38,862 bases of DNA from Candidatus Atribacteria bacterium UBA6251 (lineage in GTDB: Bacteria; Atribacterota; Phoenicimicrobiia; Phoenicimicrobiales; Phoenicimicrobiaceae). This document shows, piece after piece, positions 27,571 to 36,072 of this stretch. Both the position numbers and the translations under genes were made by a program. The stretch covers positions 1 to 38,862 of the forward strand of contig DJVR01000006.1 in the NCBI GenBank assembly GCA_002441285.1. Direction: 5' to 3'. Positions within the stretch are counted from its first letter, which is position 1, and each line of letters opens with the position of its first letter. Below the pieces are notes generated by a model. That model ran no database searches. It was given only the letters and a program-made list of their open reading frames with translations, and was not told where the DNA came from.

Positions 27571-28302
27571 CTAATACTCTTCCTCTAGCAACCTTTGTGC
27601 CCATTTACTATAAAATGGCTCATTACCAGAAACAGCTTTTTCTAATAATGGTTTAGCTTCCTTTTTTTCTCGCATGTCAATTAATAATTCTGCATAATAA
27701 ACTAGCCCTTGAGGATCATCAGGAAAATATTGGTGATGTTCCTCAAAATATTTTAATGCCCTTTTTTTATTCTTCATAGGGAAAGGAAGCTGATGCCAGA
27801 AGCGAACAATGGCCAGGATAGGACCTCCATTTTCAAACATTTTATCTATCTCATAAGCCTTATAAAAGGCATCTTGAGTACTACCTTTTAATCCCTCTTT
27901 TAAGGCTTTTAAGATACTCACTCCATCAGCATAACTGGCTACACATAATCCATAGTAATAATGACCTTCAACCTTCTCGGGCTCTAATTCTTTTGCTTTT
28001 TCTCCATAGGTCATTCCTGCTTTTCCGTACTGCTTACAAATTTCCTTCCAGCCTTCTTTTTCCATCTCTAAACTTTGATTAGCGTACTCTCGATGCGCTC
28101 GGGCACATTTCCAGTTAGCTTCATAACTCTGGGGATTACTTTCCACTGCCTTAATATAAAGAGGAATAGAAGCTAGAATATTATCTAAGCCCCCTTTATT
28201 AAAAAGCGCATCTCCCTCAATAAGGAAATCTGTTCCCATCGAAACAAAAGAAAAAAGCATCAATAAAAGAAAAATTAACAGGATAGTATAACTTTTTTTC
28301 AT
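27571..28302 (-). CDS. TatT-like TPR protein (TRAP transporter T-component family)
   Basis: An N-terminal signal (KKSYTILLIFLLLMLFSFVS) precedes helical repeats that read as TPRs (SIPLYIKAVESNPQSYEANW; KALKYFEEHHQYFPDDPQ-like segment). The sequence resembles the TRAP-associated TatT family known from spirochaetes. No TRAP binding protein or membrane subunits are nearby, so the named role is doubtful here and a general periplasmic TPR scaffold is possible. GGGAGG lies unusually close to the ATG. There is no lipobox cysteine. Confidence 0.72.
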   Translation of the reverse strand: MKKSYTILLIFLLLMLFSFVSMGTDFLIEGDALFNKGGLDNILASIPLYIKAVESNPQSYEANWKCARAHREYANQSLEMEKEGWKEICKQYGKAGMTYGEKAKELEPEKVEGHYYYGLCVASYADGVSILKALKEGLKGSTQDAFYKAYEIDKMFENGGPILAIVRFWHQLPFPMKNKKRALKYFEEHHQYFPDDPQGLVYYAELLIDMREKKEAKPLLEKAVSGNEPFYSKWAQRLLEEEY

Positions 28303-28506
28303 TCCTCCCTATAAAATAAAAATAGATTAAAAAACTTTTCAATCAACCGCTTTAAAAATTTAACTAGTTTAGAATAAATTTTCATTATTATAATATATCT
28401 TGAAAGAAAATAAAAGGATAAATATTCTTTTTATATTTATTAATCAAACAATATGTTCTTCTAAAAACAATAAAAAAATTTAATTTTCTTTCAATTTTGA
28501 AAATAA
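28303..28506. other. AT-rich gap upstream of the TatT-like gene
   Basis: Together with the following hairpin this makes a 280-nt gene-free gap. The minus strand contains TATAAT-like runs (around 28390-28397) that could start the TatT-like gene, but no good -35 is present. I see nothing else. Confidence 0.35.
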
Positions 28507-28551
28507 AAAAGCTTTGTAATCTATTAAATTTTAATAAATTACAAAGCTTTT
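28507..28551 (-). terminator. hairpin ending the rubrerythrin operon
   Basis: Perfect 14-nt arms AAAAGCTTTGTAAT and ATTACAAAGCTTTT around a 17-nt loop. They lie 33 bases after the AhpD-like stop and are followed on the minus strand by a U-rich tail. This has the position and shape of an intrinsic terminator. Confidence 0.7.
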
Positions 28552-28584
28552 GATTCTGATAAAAATTTTTTTATTTCAATAATT

Positions 28585-28920
28585 TTATTTTACTTCTAAT
28601 TCATCTAGTAGTTCAAAAAGGACTGAAGCAGTATTGATAAGTACTGGTCCACCTCCCATTAATATAGCTACTCCCGCTGTATCTAATATTTCAGCTCTTG
28701 TTGCACCTGCCTTTACCGCCTCAGCAGTATGGTACCTGATACAATGGTCACAGCGAATCGCCAATCCAATAGCCAAAGCCATCAATTCTTTAATTTTATG
28801 ATTTAATACACCCTCTTTAACTACTTCCTTATTAAAATTCCCAAAGGCACCCATTATAGAGGGTATTTCCTGTCCTAATTTTCGCAAATTATTTTTTAGT
28901 TCATTAACTTTGCTGCTCAT
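28585..28920 (-). CDS. AhpD-like carboxymuconolactone decarboxylase family protein
   Basis: A 111-aa all-helical protein with the redox motif C57-DH-C60 and H64 (AIRCDHCIRYHTAEAVKAG), as in AhpD-type alkylhydroperoxidases. It is probably a peroxidase or disulfide reductase. It is the last gene of the hrb-fprA-rbr operon, 56 nt after rubrerythrin and just before a strong hairpin, which supports a role in peroxide handling. GGGAGAG precedes the ATG. Confidence 0.9.
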   Translation of the reverse strand: MSSKVNELKNNLRKLGQEIPSIMGAFGNFNKEVVKEGVLNHKIKELMALAIGLAIRCDHCIRYHTAEAVKAGATRAEILDTAGVAILMGGGPVLINTASVLFELLDELEVK

Positions 28921-28976
28921 TTTTTATTTCTCTCCCTTTATTATTTTAAAAGAGCAATCTTGCTTTCCTTATTTTT

Positions 28977-29513
28977 TTAATAATTCTCTACCACTATTTC
29001 ATAATATGAGCGAGGATGCTTACACACCGGGCAAATCTCTGGAGCTTCTTCCCCTTCATAAATATATCCACAATTTCTACATTTCCAGATGGTTTTCTTT
29101 TCTCTTTTAAAAACTCGATTTTCTTCAACATTTTTCAATAATTTACGGTATCTTTCCTCATGTTTCTTTTCCACTGCAGCAATCCCTTCGAACATTTGAG
29201 CAATCTTTTCAAAACCCTCTTCTCTGGCTTCTCTAGCCATGCGGGCATACATATCAGTCCACTCATAATGCTCACCATTAGCTGCTTCTTTCAAGTTCTC
29301 TGCTGTATTCCCAATCCCGGATAAGGCTTTAAAATGTAGCTTGGCATGCTCTTTTTCATTTTCAGCTGTCTCCAGAAAAATAGCTGCAATCTGTTCATAG
29401 CCTTCCTTTTTTGCAGTCGAAGCAAAGTAGGTATATTTATTGCGGGCTTGCGATTCACCAGCAAAAGCCTCCCATAAATTTTTTTCCGTCTTTGTTCCTT
29501 TTAAATCTTTCAT
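28977..29513 (-). CDS. rbr: rubrerythrin
   Basis: A non-haem diiron peroxidase of anaerobes. The ferritin-like domain (1-130) has E20, E53 and H56 (ETAENEKEHAKLH) and a second set including E115 and H118. The C-terminal rubredoxin domain has Cys145, 148, 161 and 164 (WKCRNCGY, CPVCKHP). It reduces hydrogen peroxide using electrons from rubredoxins. AAAGGAGG lies upstream. It is in one operon with a flavodiiron protein and Hrb. Confidence 0.96.
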   Translation of the reverse strand: MKDLKGTKTEKNLWEAFAGESQARNKYTYFASTAKKEGYEQIAAIFLETAENEKEHAKLHFKALSGIGNTAENLKEAANGEHYEWTDMYARMAREAREEGFEKIAQMFEGIAAVEKKHEERYRKLLKNVEENRVFKREKKTIWKCRNCGYIYEGEEAPEICPVCKHPRSYYEIVVENY

Positions 29514-29584
29514 CTTTTCCCTCCTTTATTTTCTATTAAATTTATCAGATATTTTTTACGATGATTACAATACTAAATAAATTA

Positions 29585-30772
29585 TTAAGTATCTAAACTC
29601 TGATGTCTTTTGATTATCTCTTCTGCTAATTTACTTAAAGACTTATAATCCTCTTCTTTAGGATAACCCTTAATTATTACGGGTTCAATTAATTCTGCTT
29701 TTAAATTATTCAGCATGGACTTAATATCTTCTACCATTTTCCCTCCCCAACCATAAGAGCCAATAATAGTAGCATATCTTAATTTTGGTCTTAAAGCATT
29801 AATCAGATAAGTCAAATAAATGATCTGAGGGTGGGCACCCGCCAGAACAGTAGAAGAGGCTATAACCACCGTAGCTGCATCGACGAGAGCTATCGCTAAT
29901 GATCCTAAATCAGTTTTAGAAAGATTAAAAAGCTTTACCCTTGTCCCCTTTTTTGTAAGCTCTTCACTTAAAATATAAACCATTTCCTCTACGCTACCAT
30001 GCATAGATACATAAGGAATGAGTACTAGATTTTCTACTTGATCAGAAATCCATTCCTGATAGGCAGATAAGATAAACTGTGGATGAGAGTAGATTTGACC
30101 ATGGCTAGGAGCAATGGTTTTAATCTCTAACTCTTTTAATTTTTCTAAATGTCTTTTAATATTCTGCCTAAAAGGCATCATAATCTCCGCGAAATAACGC
30201 TTGGCAGCTAAATAAACCTTGGGTTCGTCTTCTACCCACAAATTACTTTCTGCCAGATGTGCTCCGAACAGATCACAGCTAAAGAGAATCTGATCTTCTT
30301 CCAGGTAAGTCAATATAGTTTCTGGCCAATGTACCCAAGGGGCAAAGATAAATCTGAGCGTTTTATTACCCAAAGATAAGGTATCATTATCTTTAATGGT
30401 AATAATCCTATCTTCGTTCACCAAGAGTAATTCCTTAAGTAATTGCTTACCTTTTTCGTTAACAATTACCTTTGCCTCCGGAAATATCTCTAAAATTAAA
30501 GGAATGCTTCCGGAATGATCCTGTTCCGCATGATTCATAATAATATAATCTAAACGCTCGATTTCTAAATCATCTAAATTATCCAGTAAGTAATCTTCTT
30601 TGCTAGGATCAACTGTATCAATCAGGGCTACCTTTTCTTTCCCTTTAATCAAATAAGCATTATAGCTGGTGCCATCCGGGAGAGGGATAAGTTCATCAAA
30701 TAACCTTCTATCCCAATCTACTGCACCTACCCAAAAAATATCTTTTTTTATTCTTTTTGCGCTCATTATCAT
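29585..30772 (-). CDS. FprA-type flavodiiron protein (O2/NO reductase)
   Basis: The metallo-beta-lactamase-like domain carries the diiron motif H-x-E-x-D-H (NHAEQDHSGS, residues 81-86 from this start), then HWPET, FSCDLFG and SHGQIYS ligands. A flavodoxin domain (about 250-395) binds FMN. It reduces O2 to water or NO to N2O. The ATG at 30772 overlaps the hrb stop by one base (TGATG), with GGAG five bases upstream; an in-frame TTG at 30775 and an ATG at 30766 are alternatives. The tight coupling to Hrb matches the Moorella pair. Confidence 0.96.
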   Translation of the reverse strand: MIMSAKRIKKDIFWVGAVDWDRRLFDELIPLPDGTSYNAYLIKGKEKVALIDTVDPSKEDYLLDNLDDLEIERLDYIIMNHAEQDHSGSIPLILEIFPEAKVIVNEKGKQLLKELLLVNEDRIITIKDNDTLSLGNKTLRFIFAPWVHWPETILTYLEEDQILFSCDLFGAHLAESNLWVEDEPKVYLAAKRYFAEIMMPFRQNIKRHLEKLKELEIKTIAPSHGQIYSHPQFILSAYQEWISDQVENLVLIPYVSMHGSVEEMVYILSEELTKKGTRVKLFNLSKTDLGSLAIALVDAATVVIASSTVLAGAHPQIIYLTYLINALRPKLRYATIIGSYGWGGKMVEDIKSMLNNLKAELIEPVIIKGYPKEEDYKSLSKLAEEIIKRHQSLDT

Positions 30773-31476
30773 CAAATCTCCTCAAAATCTTCTTTACCCG
30801 CACCACATACCGGGCAAACCCAATCTTCATCCAGGTCTTCAAAACTGGTCCCTGGAGGGACATTAGCTTCCGGATCACCCTTCTTGGGGTCATAAATATA
30901 CCCACAAACAGTGCATTTATATTTATTCATTTTTTTCAACTCCTTTCCTCTTTCTTCTTTTTTTTCTTTCTCCTTCGGAATATAAGTAGGAGCATTTTTA
31001 GGAGAAATACCCTTTTTAATCTGATGATAATAATCATAGGTGAGAGGTGTCGATGATTTGAGATTTTCCAATCCTACTACTTTACCAATAAATAGAGTAT
31101 GAGTCCCTACATCTAGGTGATTAATTACCTCGACTTCTACAAAGGCTAAAGTATTTTCTAACACTATAGGAGCACCAGTTATTCCAATTTTATAATCTAT
31201 TCCTTTGAATTTGTCTTCATCCCTCCCTGACTTAAAACCAAATTTACCGATAAATTTCATATCGGTATCCCTTTCTAAAACAGAAACTGAAAAGACTTTA
31301 CTTTGAGTAATAAACTCATGAGTATAATTTTTTTTATTAATACATACGGCTAAAGTGGGTGGTTCAGAAGTAGTTTGAAAGACAGTATTGGCAATCTGAC
31401 CATTCAATTTAGCTTTTTCTTTAGAACTAACAATATAAATCCCATAAGTAATATTATAAAGAGCCTTTAAATCCAT
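30772..31476 (-). CDS. hrb: high-molecular-weight rubredoxin (flavin reductase-rubredoxin fusion)
   Basis: Residues 1-160 are an FMN-binding flavin-reductase-like domain. A charged Lys/Glu linker (165-185) follows, then a rubredoxin (186-234) with Cys188, 191, 221 and 224 (YKCTVCGY, DWVCPVCGAG). In Moorella the same architecture transfers electrons from NADH to FprA. It directly precedes fprA and is the first gene of the operon. AAGGAGGT lies ahead of the ATG. Confidence 0.95.
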   Translation of the reverse strand: MDLKALYNITYGIYIVSSKEKAKLNGQIANTVFQTTSEPPTLAVCINKKNYTHEFITQSKVFSVSVLERDTDMKFIGKFGFKSGRDEDKFKGIDYKIGITGAPIVLENTLAFVEVEVINHLDVGTHTLFIGKVVGLENLKSSTPLTYDYYHQIKKGISPKNAPTYIPKEKEKKEERGKELKKMNKYKCTVCGYIYDPKKGDPEANVPPGTSFEDLDEDWVCPVCGAGKEDFEEI

Positions 31477-31509
31477 TTATAGCTACCTCCTTTTTATCAA
31501 TGGGACAAA

Positions 31510-31538
31510 GCTATAATCTAGGTTTCCACTAAAAGCAA
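31510..31538 (-). promoter_or_regulatory. possible promoter of the hrb-fprA-rbr operon
   Basis: TTGCTT (31538-31533) and TATAGC (31515-31510) on the minus strand are spaced 17 nt and lie about 35 nt before the Hrb start. Both hexamers deviate from consensus, so this is a moderate call. Confidence 0.4.
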
Positions 31539-31638
31539 TTTCTTTATCTCTTTAAACTCTCTACTACTTTTTCTTTTAATTCTCAATCTCAGGATATCAG
31601 TTTAGTCTATTTCCCCTTATATCTTGACTGAGATATAT

Positions 31639-32073
31639 TTATTCAAAAAGAATTAAAGAAGAAGTCTCTTTTAATGCCTCTACATCTCTTTCACTATTGA
31701 ATATAAGATTCAAAACTAAACTTTTATTCTGGTAAAGATACTCTAGCTTTATTCTAATACTTGCTGAAGAGAATATTCTTTGGATTAGAGATTTTTTCTC
31801 GGGAAAAGTAATCTGTTGAATATCCTGCCAAGGTATACGAAAATTAAAATAACCACTACCCCAATCTTCTTCTTTTTTAGTCCAGAATAGGGAAGAGTAC
31901 CAGCTTTTCTTGGGAAAAGTCTGAAAATATAGTGCTTCTTTAGTATAAAAGAATAAGCCCCATATTGGACCAGAGAAATTTTGGTATCCACTTAAATACT
32001 CAATTAAACATTTATAAATTATTTTTTCTCCAATCTCTTTTTCTTTCTCTTCCCAGAATTGCTCAATCTTCAT
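31639..32073 (-). CDS. hypothetical protein, possibly PH/GRAM-like
   Basis: I do not recognise this 144-aa protein. It has no signal or membrane segment and is rich in Phe, Trp and Tyr, with beta-strand-like stretches (IWGLFFYTKEALYFQTF, FRIPWQDIQQITF). That pattern is reminiscent of small PH/GRAM-like domains that respond to membranes, but this is a guess. AGGTGATG lies ahead of the ATG at 32073; GTG 32085 and ATG 32082 overlap that ribosome site. It has its own gap on both sides. Confidence 0.65.
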   Translation of the reverse strand: MKIEQFWEEKEKEIGEKIIYKCLIEYLSGYQNFSGPIWGLFFYTKEALYFQTFPKKSWYSSLFWTKKEEDWGSGYFNFRIPWQDIQQITFPEKKSLIQRIFSSASIRIKLEYLYQNKSLVLNLIFNSERDVEALKETSSLILFE

Positions 32074-32149
32074 ATCGCTCATCACCTATTCTATTTTATC
32101 AAGATTAATTCTATCTATCCTCTAAATCTATTTTTTATTTTTAATTAGT

Positions 32150-32192
32150 GGAAACCCCACGGGCAAGCCCGTGGTATTCTGCCCTTCGGGTT
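32150..32192. mobile_element. double hairpin resembling an IS200/IS605 end or PATE relic
   Basis: CCACGGGC-AA-GCCCGTGG (32157-32174) is a perfect 8-bp stem, followed by a CC-TTCG-GG mini-hairpin (32183-32190). It is GC-rich in an AT-rich gap and preceded by GTGGAAACC. Such hairpins occur at the ends of IS200/IS605 elements and their non-coding derivatives. No TnpA or TnpB gene is present, so it would be a relic. Confidence 0.45.
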
Positions 32193-32220
32193 AATAAAAT
32201 AAACCGTAATCTAACTAATT

Positions 32221-32688
32221 CTACTTAGTCTCCAAATTCCATTCTCTTACTATTCTATTATAGTGTTCGCGGGTAGCAAGAACTAAATCCTTTAATACCT
32301 GCTTAATTTCTTGGCAATCAGGTTCGAAAACTTCAAAAAATTTTTTTTCAATCAGACCATTTTCAATATCCCGAGCAATAGAAAGGGCTTTTTTAGGTGT
32401 AATTTCTTCTTCCTTAATCCTGATTATCTGTTCTTTTATATAATCAATAGAAGTACGAATAGCTTCTTTATTAAACCTTTTTTCATTAAAATACAACTTT
32501 CCCTCTTCTGCTTTGATCTTCAATCTCTATATCCATTGCGCATGTTCTGTCTCTTCTTTAGCCAAATTTAACCAAAAATCTTTATGGCGAAGAAACTTCT
32601 GGCTATATTCATTATAAAGGGTACCAATTATTCTTTCGTGTTCAATTAATAATTCAAGAATATAAAGTTGTTCTTTTTTCAAAATCAT
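32221..32688 (-). pseudogene. ferritin-like/rubrerythrin-domain gene interrupted by in-frame TAG
   Basis: From ATG at 32688 the frame reads 53 codons (MILKKEQLYILELLIEHER... ending EETEHAQWI), then TAG at 32529-32527. It continues in the same frame for 101 codons (RLKIKAEEGKLYFNEKRF... to the stop at 32221). Joined, it is a four-helix diiron-type protein with E16, the EETEH pair (E44-H48), the ENGLIEKKFFEVFE glutamates and ATREHYNRI near the end. The two halves complement each other, so they were one gene. A restart at TTG (32523) would give only the C-terminal half. There is no good ribosome site before 32688. It could be a nonsense mutation, an assembly error or readthrough. Confidence 0.82.
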
Positions 32689-32877
32689 TGACTTAGTTTT
32701 TTTACTCCTTTATTTCTTTGGTTAATTATCTAAAATTTTCTACTCTTCAGCAGGTATTGTTTCCCTTTAATAAAAATTTCTTTCTAATCTATTTACCACA
32801 ATTAATTTACTGTTACCAACTCATTTTTTTGCTATTAACAAGCGAGAAATCAAAATATGAAAAATAAAAACCAATCT

Positions 32878-33762
32878 TTACTCTAATTTTGTTCCATCAA
32901 ATAAATCATCAGAAAGTCCTGTATTTACTTTTACCTCAATTGTCTCAATGGTAAAAGAGCCCATTCCGGACATCATAGACTGCATCATCTGCATTGCTTG
33001 TTCTTTCTCTTTTTTCTCTTCTGTGCTCATACCAGAAGTATCTAATTCTGTGGTGGTTTGCATAGTTAATTGAAAAGGATGCAACATGCTTCCCACCTGT
33101 CTATAGTCCTTGAAATCTGTAGTGGTGATCATATTCATTTTCATTTCATCTGAATCCATCTTCATCACGAATTGCATCCGCAAAGGTAACCAGGTCTTGC
33201 TACTAATCCATAACTTTCCAGATGCTTCTTGTAGTCCTTCTCCTTGCATCATTCCGGCTTGTGCCTGCTGGCTTGCCATCACTTGTAGAGCATTATCAAT
33301 CTGTAATATATAGGCTTTTTCACCCTCAACAATCTCTTCTCCCAAATATTTTGTTTGAGTTGCATTAATGTTTTTCCAGAACTGCGAAGGATTACTTTCT
33401 GCTAGTCTCTTTTCAATCTTTCCAGTCATAAAATTAGTAGACCAAGTATATTTCCCATCAAAAATAGAGACATAGGTCATACCCATTACTTGTGATTCTA
33501 TCCGGGTTCTATAAATTTCTTCTCCCTCAACTTTGGCTTTCTTGTAATAAGTTGTAGTCTCACCTGCCATAGCAGCCATTCCTCCAGTAGGCTTTTGGAT
33601 TACGATGTAATCATTAATTCCAGCCATCTGTTTTTCATAAGCCTTTTGCATATTATTGATGATTTCCTGCACACTAATTCCCAATACACTGATACCGCTC
33701 AATAATATTATTAGAAAAATCGTTAAAACCCCTATCCCAATTCTCTTTTTCAATCTTAACAT
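32878..33762 (-). CDS. LolA-like periplasmic protein, methionine-rich
   Basis: A signal peptide (MLRLKKRIGIG then a hydrophobic stretch to about residue 29) precedes a beta-rich domain. Its features match LolA/LppX-like lipoprotein carriers: YVSIFDGKYTWSTN, KLWISSKTWLPLRMQF, and a D-x-L-F-D-G ending. It is unusually rich in Met near 170-180 (AQAGMMQGEG) and 258-272 (MQMMQSMMSGMG). An AGGAGGTAATAG site lies before the ATG. It follows the MuiA-type gene by about 80 nt and may share its transcript. Cargo is unknown. Confidence 0.75.
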   Translation of the reverse strand: MLRLKKRIGIGVLTIFLIILLSGISVLGISVQEIINNMQKAYEKQMAGINDYIVIQKPTGGMAAMAGETTTYYKKAKVEGEEIYRTRIESQVMGMTYVSIFDGKYTWSTNFMTGKIEKRLAESNPSQFWKNINATQTKYLGEEIVEGEKAYILQIDNALQVMASQQAQAGMMQGEGLQEASGKLWISSKTWLPLRMQFVMKMDSDEMKMNMITTTDFKDYRQVGSMLHPFQLTMQTTTELDTSGMSTEEKKEKEQAMQMMQSMMSGMGSFTIETIEVKVNTGLSDDLFDGTKLE

Positions 33763-33843
33763 CTATTACCTCCTTTTTTATTTTAATCATTTCATTTATT
33801 TTACCTTGCGCTCTTACTAATATAGCAAGATAATTATCTTTTT

Positions 33844-35520
33844 TTAAAAACCTTCTACCTCCATATCTCGAGGGTGCTCTAAAGTTAAATTATAAAATAT
33901 CTCTATTTTTTGCCGAGGCTCTACCTCTAATTTCCACAACCAGATTCCCTTCTTATCTTCCCAGTCCTGCACGTATGGTTTAATACTCGGTTCTTCTACT
34001 TTAACTTTAATTCGATCGTCTTCTGATACCGGTATAGCTTCAAATAAATTTACTTTTATCTTCTTGGATTTATAATTCTCTACAGTAAGTTTATAATATA
34101 AAGCGGTCTTCTTGGTTCGGGAAGAGATACCTCCAATCAGAGTTTCATCAACTTTCTTTTCTAAAATTTCTCTCTTTACCTTTACGTTTTCATCAACCCC
34201 CAGATATAAAGTAAACTCCTCACCCGGTGCAATATTACCAATATGTGATGAACCAACAAAGTCTCCTTCTAAAAATATATTTATCTTACCTGCCAACAAT
34301 TGAAGATCCTTCTGGTTAGTGACCTTTGATCCCAGATAAGCAAATGGGCTAATTCGAGGGTAAGTAGAATACTCAAACTCCGCAGATAAAGTTTGTGAGA
34401 AAAGAGGAAATTTGTTCTCCGATTTATCAGACTTTACGGTTATTTTATAAGGCAGGTTGTAAACTACTGCTACTCCCTTCTCTTCTGGGCTAGCATATTC
34501 TATTTCCGGCTCAGTCAATTCCATAGATACCTCCATCTCTTTTTTTAGAGTTTCTTGAAAAGTTGGGGCCGGTGCACCATAAACTTTATCTTCAGCTCTT
34601 AGGGGTTGATAGGGTCTAATAAACCAGGGAGTTATTTCAGGCATATCTCCTCCTATTATGGGCTTGGCAGTAGATAAAGTACCATCTACTTCTATCCAGT
34701 CTTCTCCACTAATCTGTTTAATTACCCCATAATAAACCAATTCTATCTCAGATTTTCCAAAATTTGCGCGGGCATCATAGAGAGGATTCCAGGAAGCACC
34801 TTTTACTAAATAGGAAACTACCAAATCTAAACTACCCTTTTCTAATACTTCTATATCTACCACAATAGATCTTTTTAATTTTCTTTGTATGCCGGATATC
34901 TGAGATAATTCATTTTTTAAGACTTCTAACTTCTTTTTTAAATCTCTAATTTGAATCTCGGCATCTACATATTGCTGATAATTATTTCTTAATTCATTAT
35001 CCAAAAAATCCAGTATACTTTTTAAATCATCAACCTGGGGCATATGGGTGATTAAATCCTGAGGAATTTGGGATTGTGAGAATGAAGTTATTGAATTAAG
35101 AAATTCCCTTTTCTCTTCCAGTATACTTTTAATATTTTCTAAATTAACTATCTGGTCTTCTAATATTTGAATCTCTTGATTTAATATCTTAATTCTTTCA
35201 GAGGGTACCTCTTCTAGATACTCCTTTTTTACCTGGGCACCAAAAAGTTTTATGGCTGCTGTACCTTCGGCTGAAGTTTTTAAGGAAGCTTCGTCAATTT
35301 CGGGCACTATATCAGGAAAGATTATCTGGTAATTCCCTTTCTCCAGCTCCAGATGAGTTCTTCTATCAACGAAAGCAGAACTGGTATAAACACAGACCCT
35401 ACTTATTTTTGAATCTACTTCCAGCTCTTTTGCCTCAACGACAATTGTTCCCATTAAAATCAACGTCATCCACGATAAAAAGCTTGATATTTGTATTATT
35501 CTCTTTATATTTAATTTCAT
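33844..35520 (-). CDS. MuiA-type protein (DUF4140/DUF4139)
   Basis: A secreted or periplasmic protein with a signal peptide (to about residue 30, VVEAKE). An N-terminal DUF4140-like domain (35-110; VCVYTSSAFVDRRTHLEL) is followed by a coiled-coil (107-215) and a C-terminal DUF4139-like beta domain (220-555; YLVKGASWNPLYDARAN). This is the architecture called mucoidy inhibitor A. The molecular role of the family is unclear. Its length of 558 aa is typical. It stands next to a LolA-like gene, pointing to cell-envelope work. Confidence 0.85.
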   Translation of the reverse strand: MKLNIKRIIQISSFLSWMTLILMGTIVVEAKELEVDSKISRVCVYTSSAFVDRRTHLELEKGNYQIIFPDIVPEIDEASLKTSAEGTAAIKLFGAQVKKEYLEEVPSERIKILNQEIQILEDQIVNLENIKSILEEKREFLNSITSFSQSQIPQDLITHMPQVDDLKSILDFLDNELRNNYQQYVDAEIQIRDLKKKLEVLKNELSQISGIQRKLKRSIVVDIEVLEKGSLDLVVSYLVKGASWNPLYDARANFGKSEIELVYYGVIKQISGEDWIEVDGTLSTAKPIIGGDMPEITPWFIRPYQPLRAEDKVYGAPAPTFQETLKKEMEVSMELTEPEIEYASPEEKGVAVVYNLPYKITVKSDKSENKFPLFSQTLSAEFEYSTYPRISPFAYLGSKVTNQKDLQLLAGKINIFLEGDFVGSSHIGNIAPGEEFTLYLGVDENVKVKREILEKKVDETLIGGISSRTKKTALYYKLTVENYKSKKIKVNLFEAIPVSEDDRIKVKVEEPSIKPYVQDWEDKKGIWLWKLEVEPRQKIEIFYNLTLEHPRDMEVEGF

Positions 35521-35536
35521 TTTCTATCTTCCTTTT

Positions 35537-35977
35537 CTACTGTTTTTTTTCTCGACTGTATAAGCCTACCAGTTCAGCTGTAGCCAGAATATGTCCTTCC
35601 ATAGCCTCTTCTAGCTCTTTCTTTTTACATCCCTCCTCCAGATGCAGTTTTTCATCTAAAGCATATAATCTAAATATATAGTGGTGAGTGCCAGAAGGCG
35701 GACAGGGTCCTCCATATTCTAGCTTTCTAAAATCATTGGTCCCCTGGGTTCCAGGAACAGAATTTTCTTCAATAATATCAGTAACATGAATGTTAAACAC
35801 TATCCAGTGCACCCAGGTTCCCATTGGTGCATCCGGATCTTCAACAATTAGAGCTAATCTCTTGGTCCCTTCTGGAATATCCTCAATAATTAAGCTGGGG
35901 TTAACGTCTTCTCCATCGCAGGTAAATTTGGGGGGAATAAATCCATTATTTTCAAAATCAATACTTTCTAATTTCAT
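35537..35977 (-). CDS. YbhB/YbcL family PEBP-like protein
   Basis: A small cytoplasmic phosphatidylethanolamine-binding-protein fold. Key motifs are FTCDGEDVNPSL, VEDPDAPMGTWVHWIVFNI and GGPCPPSGTHHYIFRLYAL, which form the ligand pocket. The frame is open to 36037, but AAAGGAGGA lies just before the ATG at 35977 and the protein then starts MKLESIDF, as usual (146 aa). The exact role of bacterial members is unknown. It is 16 nt upstream of the MuiA-type gene. Confidence 0.93.
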   Translation of the reverse strand: MKLESIDFENNGFIPPKFTCDGEDVNPSLIIEDIPEGTKRLALIVEDPDAPMGTWVHWIVFNIHVTDIIEENSVPGTQGTNDFRKLEYGGPCPPSGTHHYIFRLYALDEKLHLEEGCKKKELEEAMEGHILATAELVGLYSREKKQ

Positions 35978-36072
35978 TATTCTTCCTCCTTTTATGTAAA
36001 TTTTTATTTTTACCTTTAAATATTTTGCTAATACCAACTTTTTATAAAACTTTATAGTACTAGCTTATGGTT

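Noticed and set aside
30757..31056. 99-aa plus-strand ORF opposite hrb, and other ORFs antisense to argJ, dapF and the molybdoenzyme
   Set aside because: They are shadows of well-supported genes on the other strand.
32527..32529. Pyrrolysine or general TAG reassignment
   Set aside because: argJ, tldE and the ABC gene end normally at TAG with other stops or genes soon after, and no pyl or methylamine methyltransferase genes are in the window. It is kept only as one option for the single ferritin-like gene.
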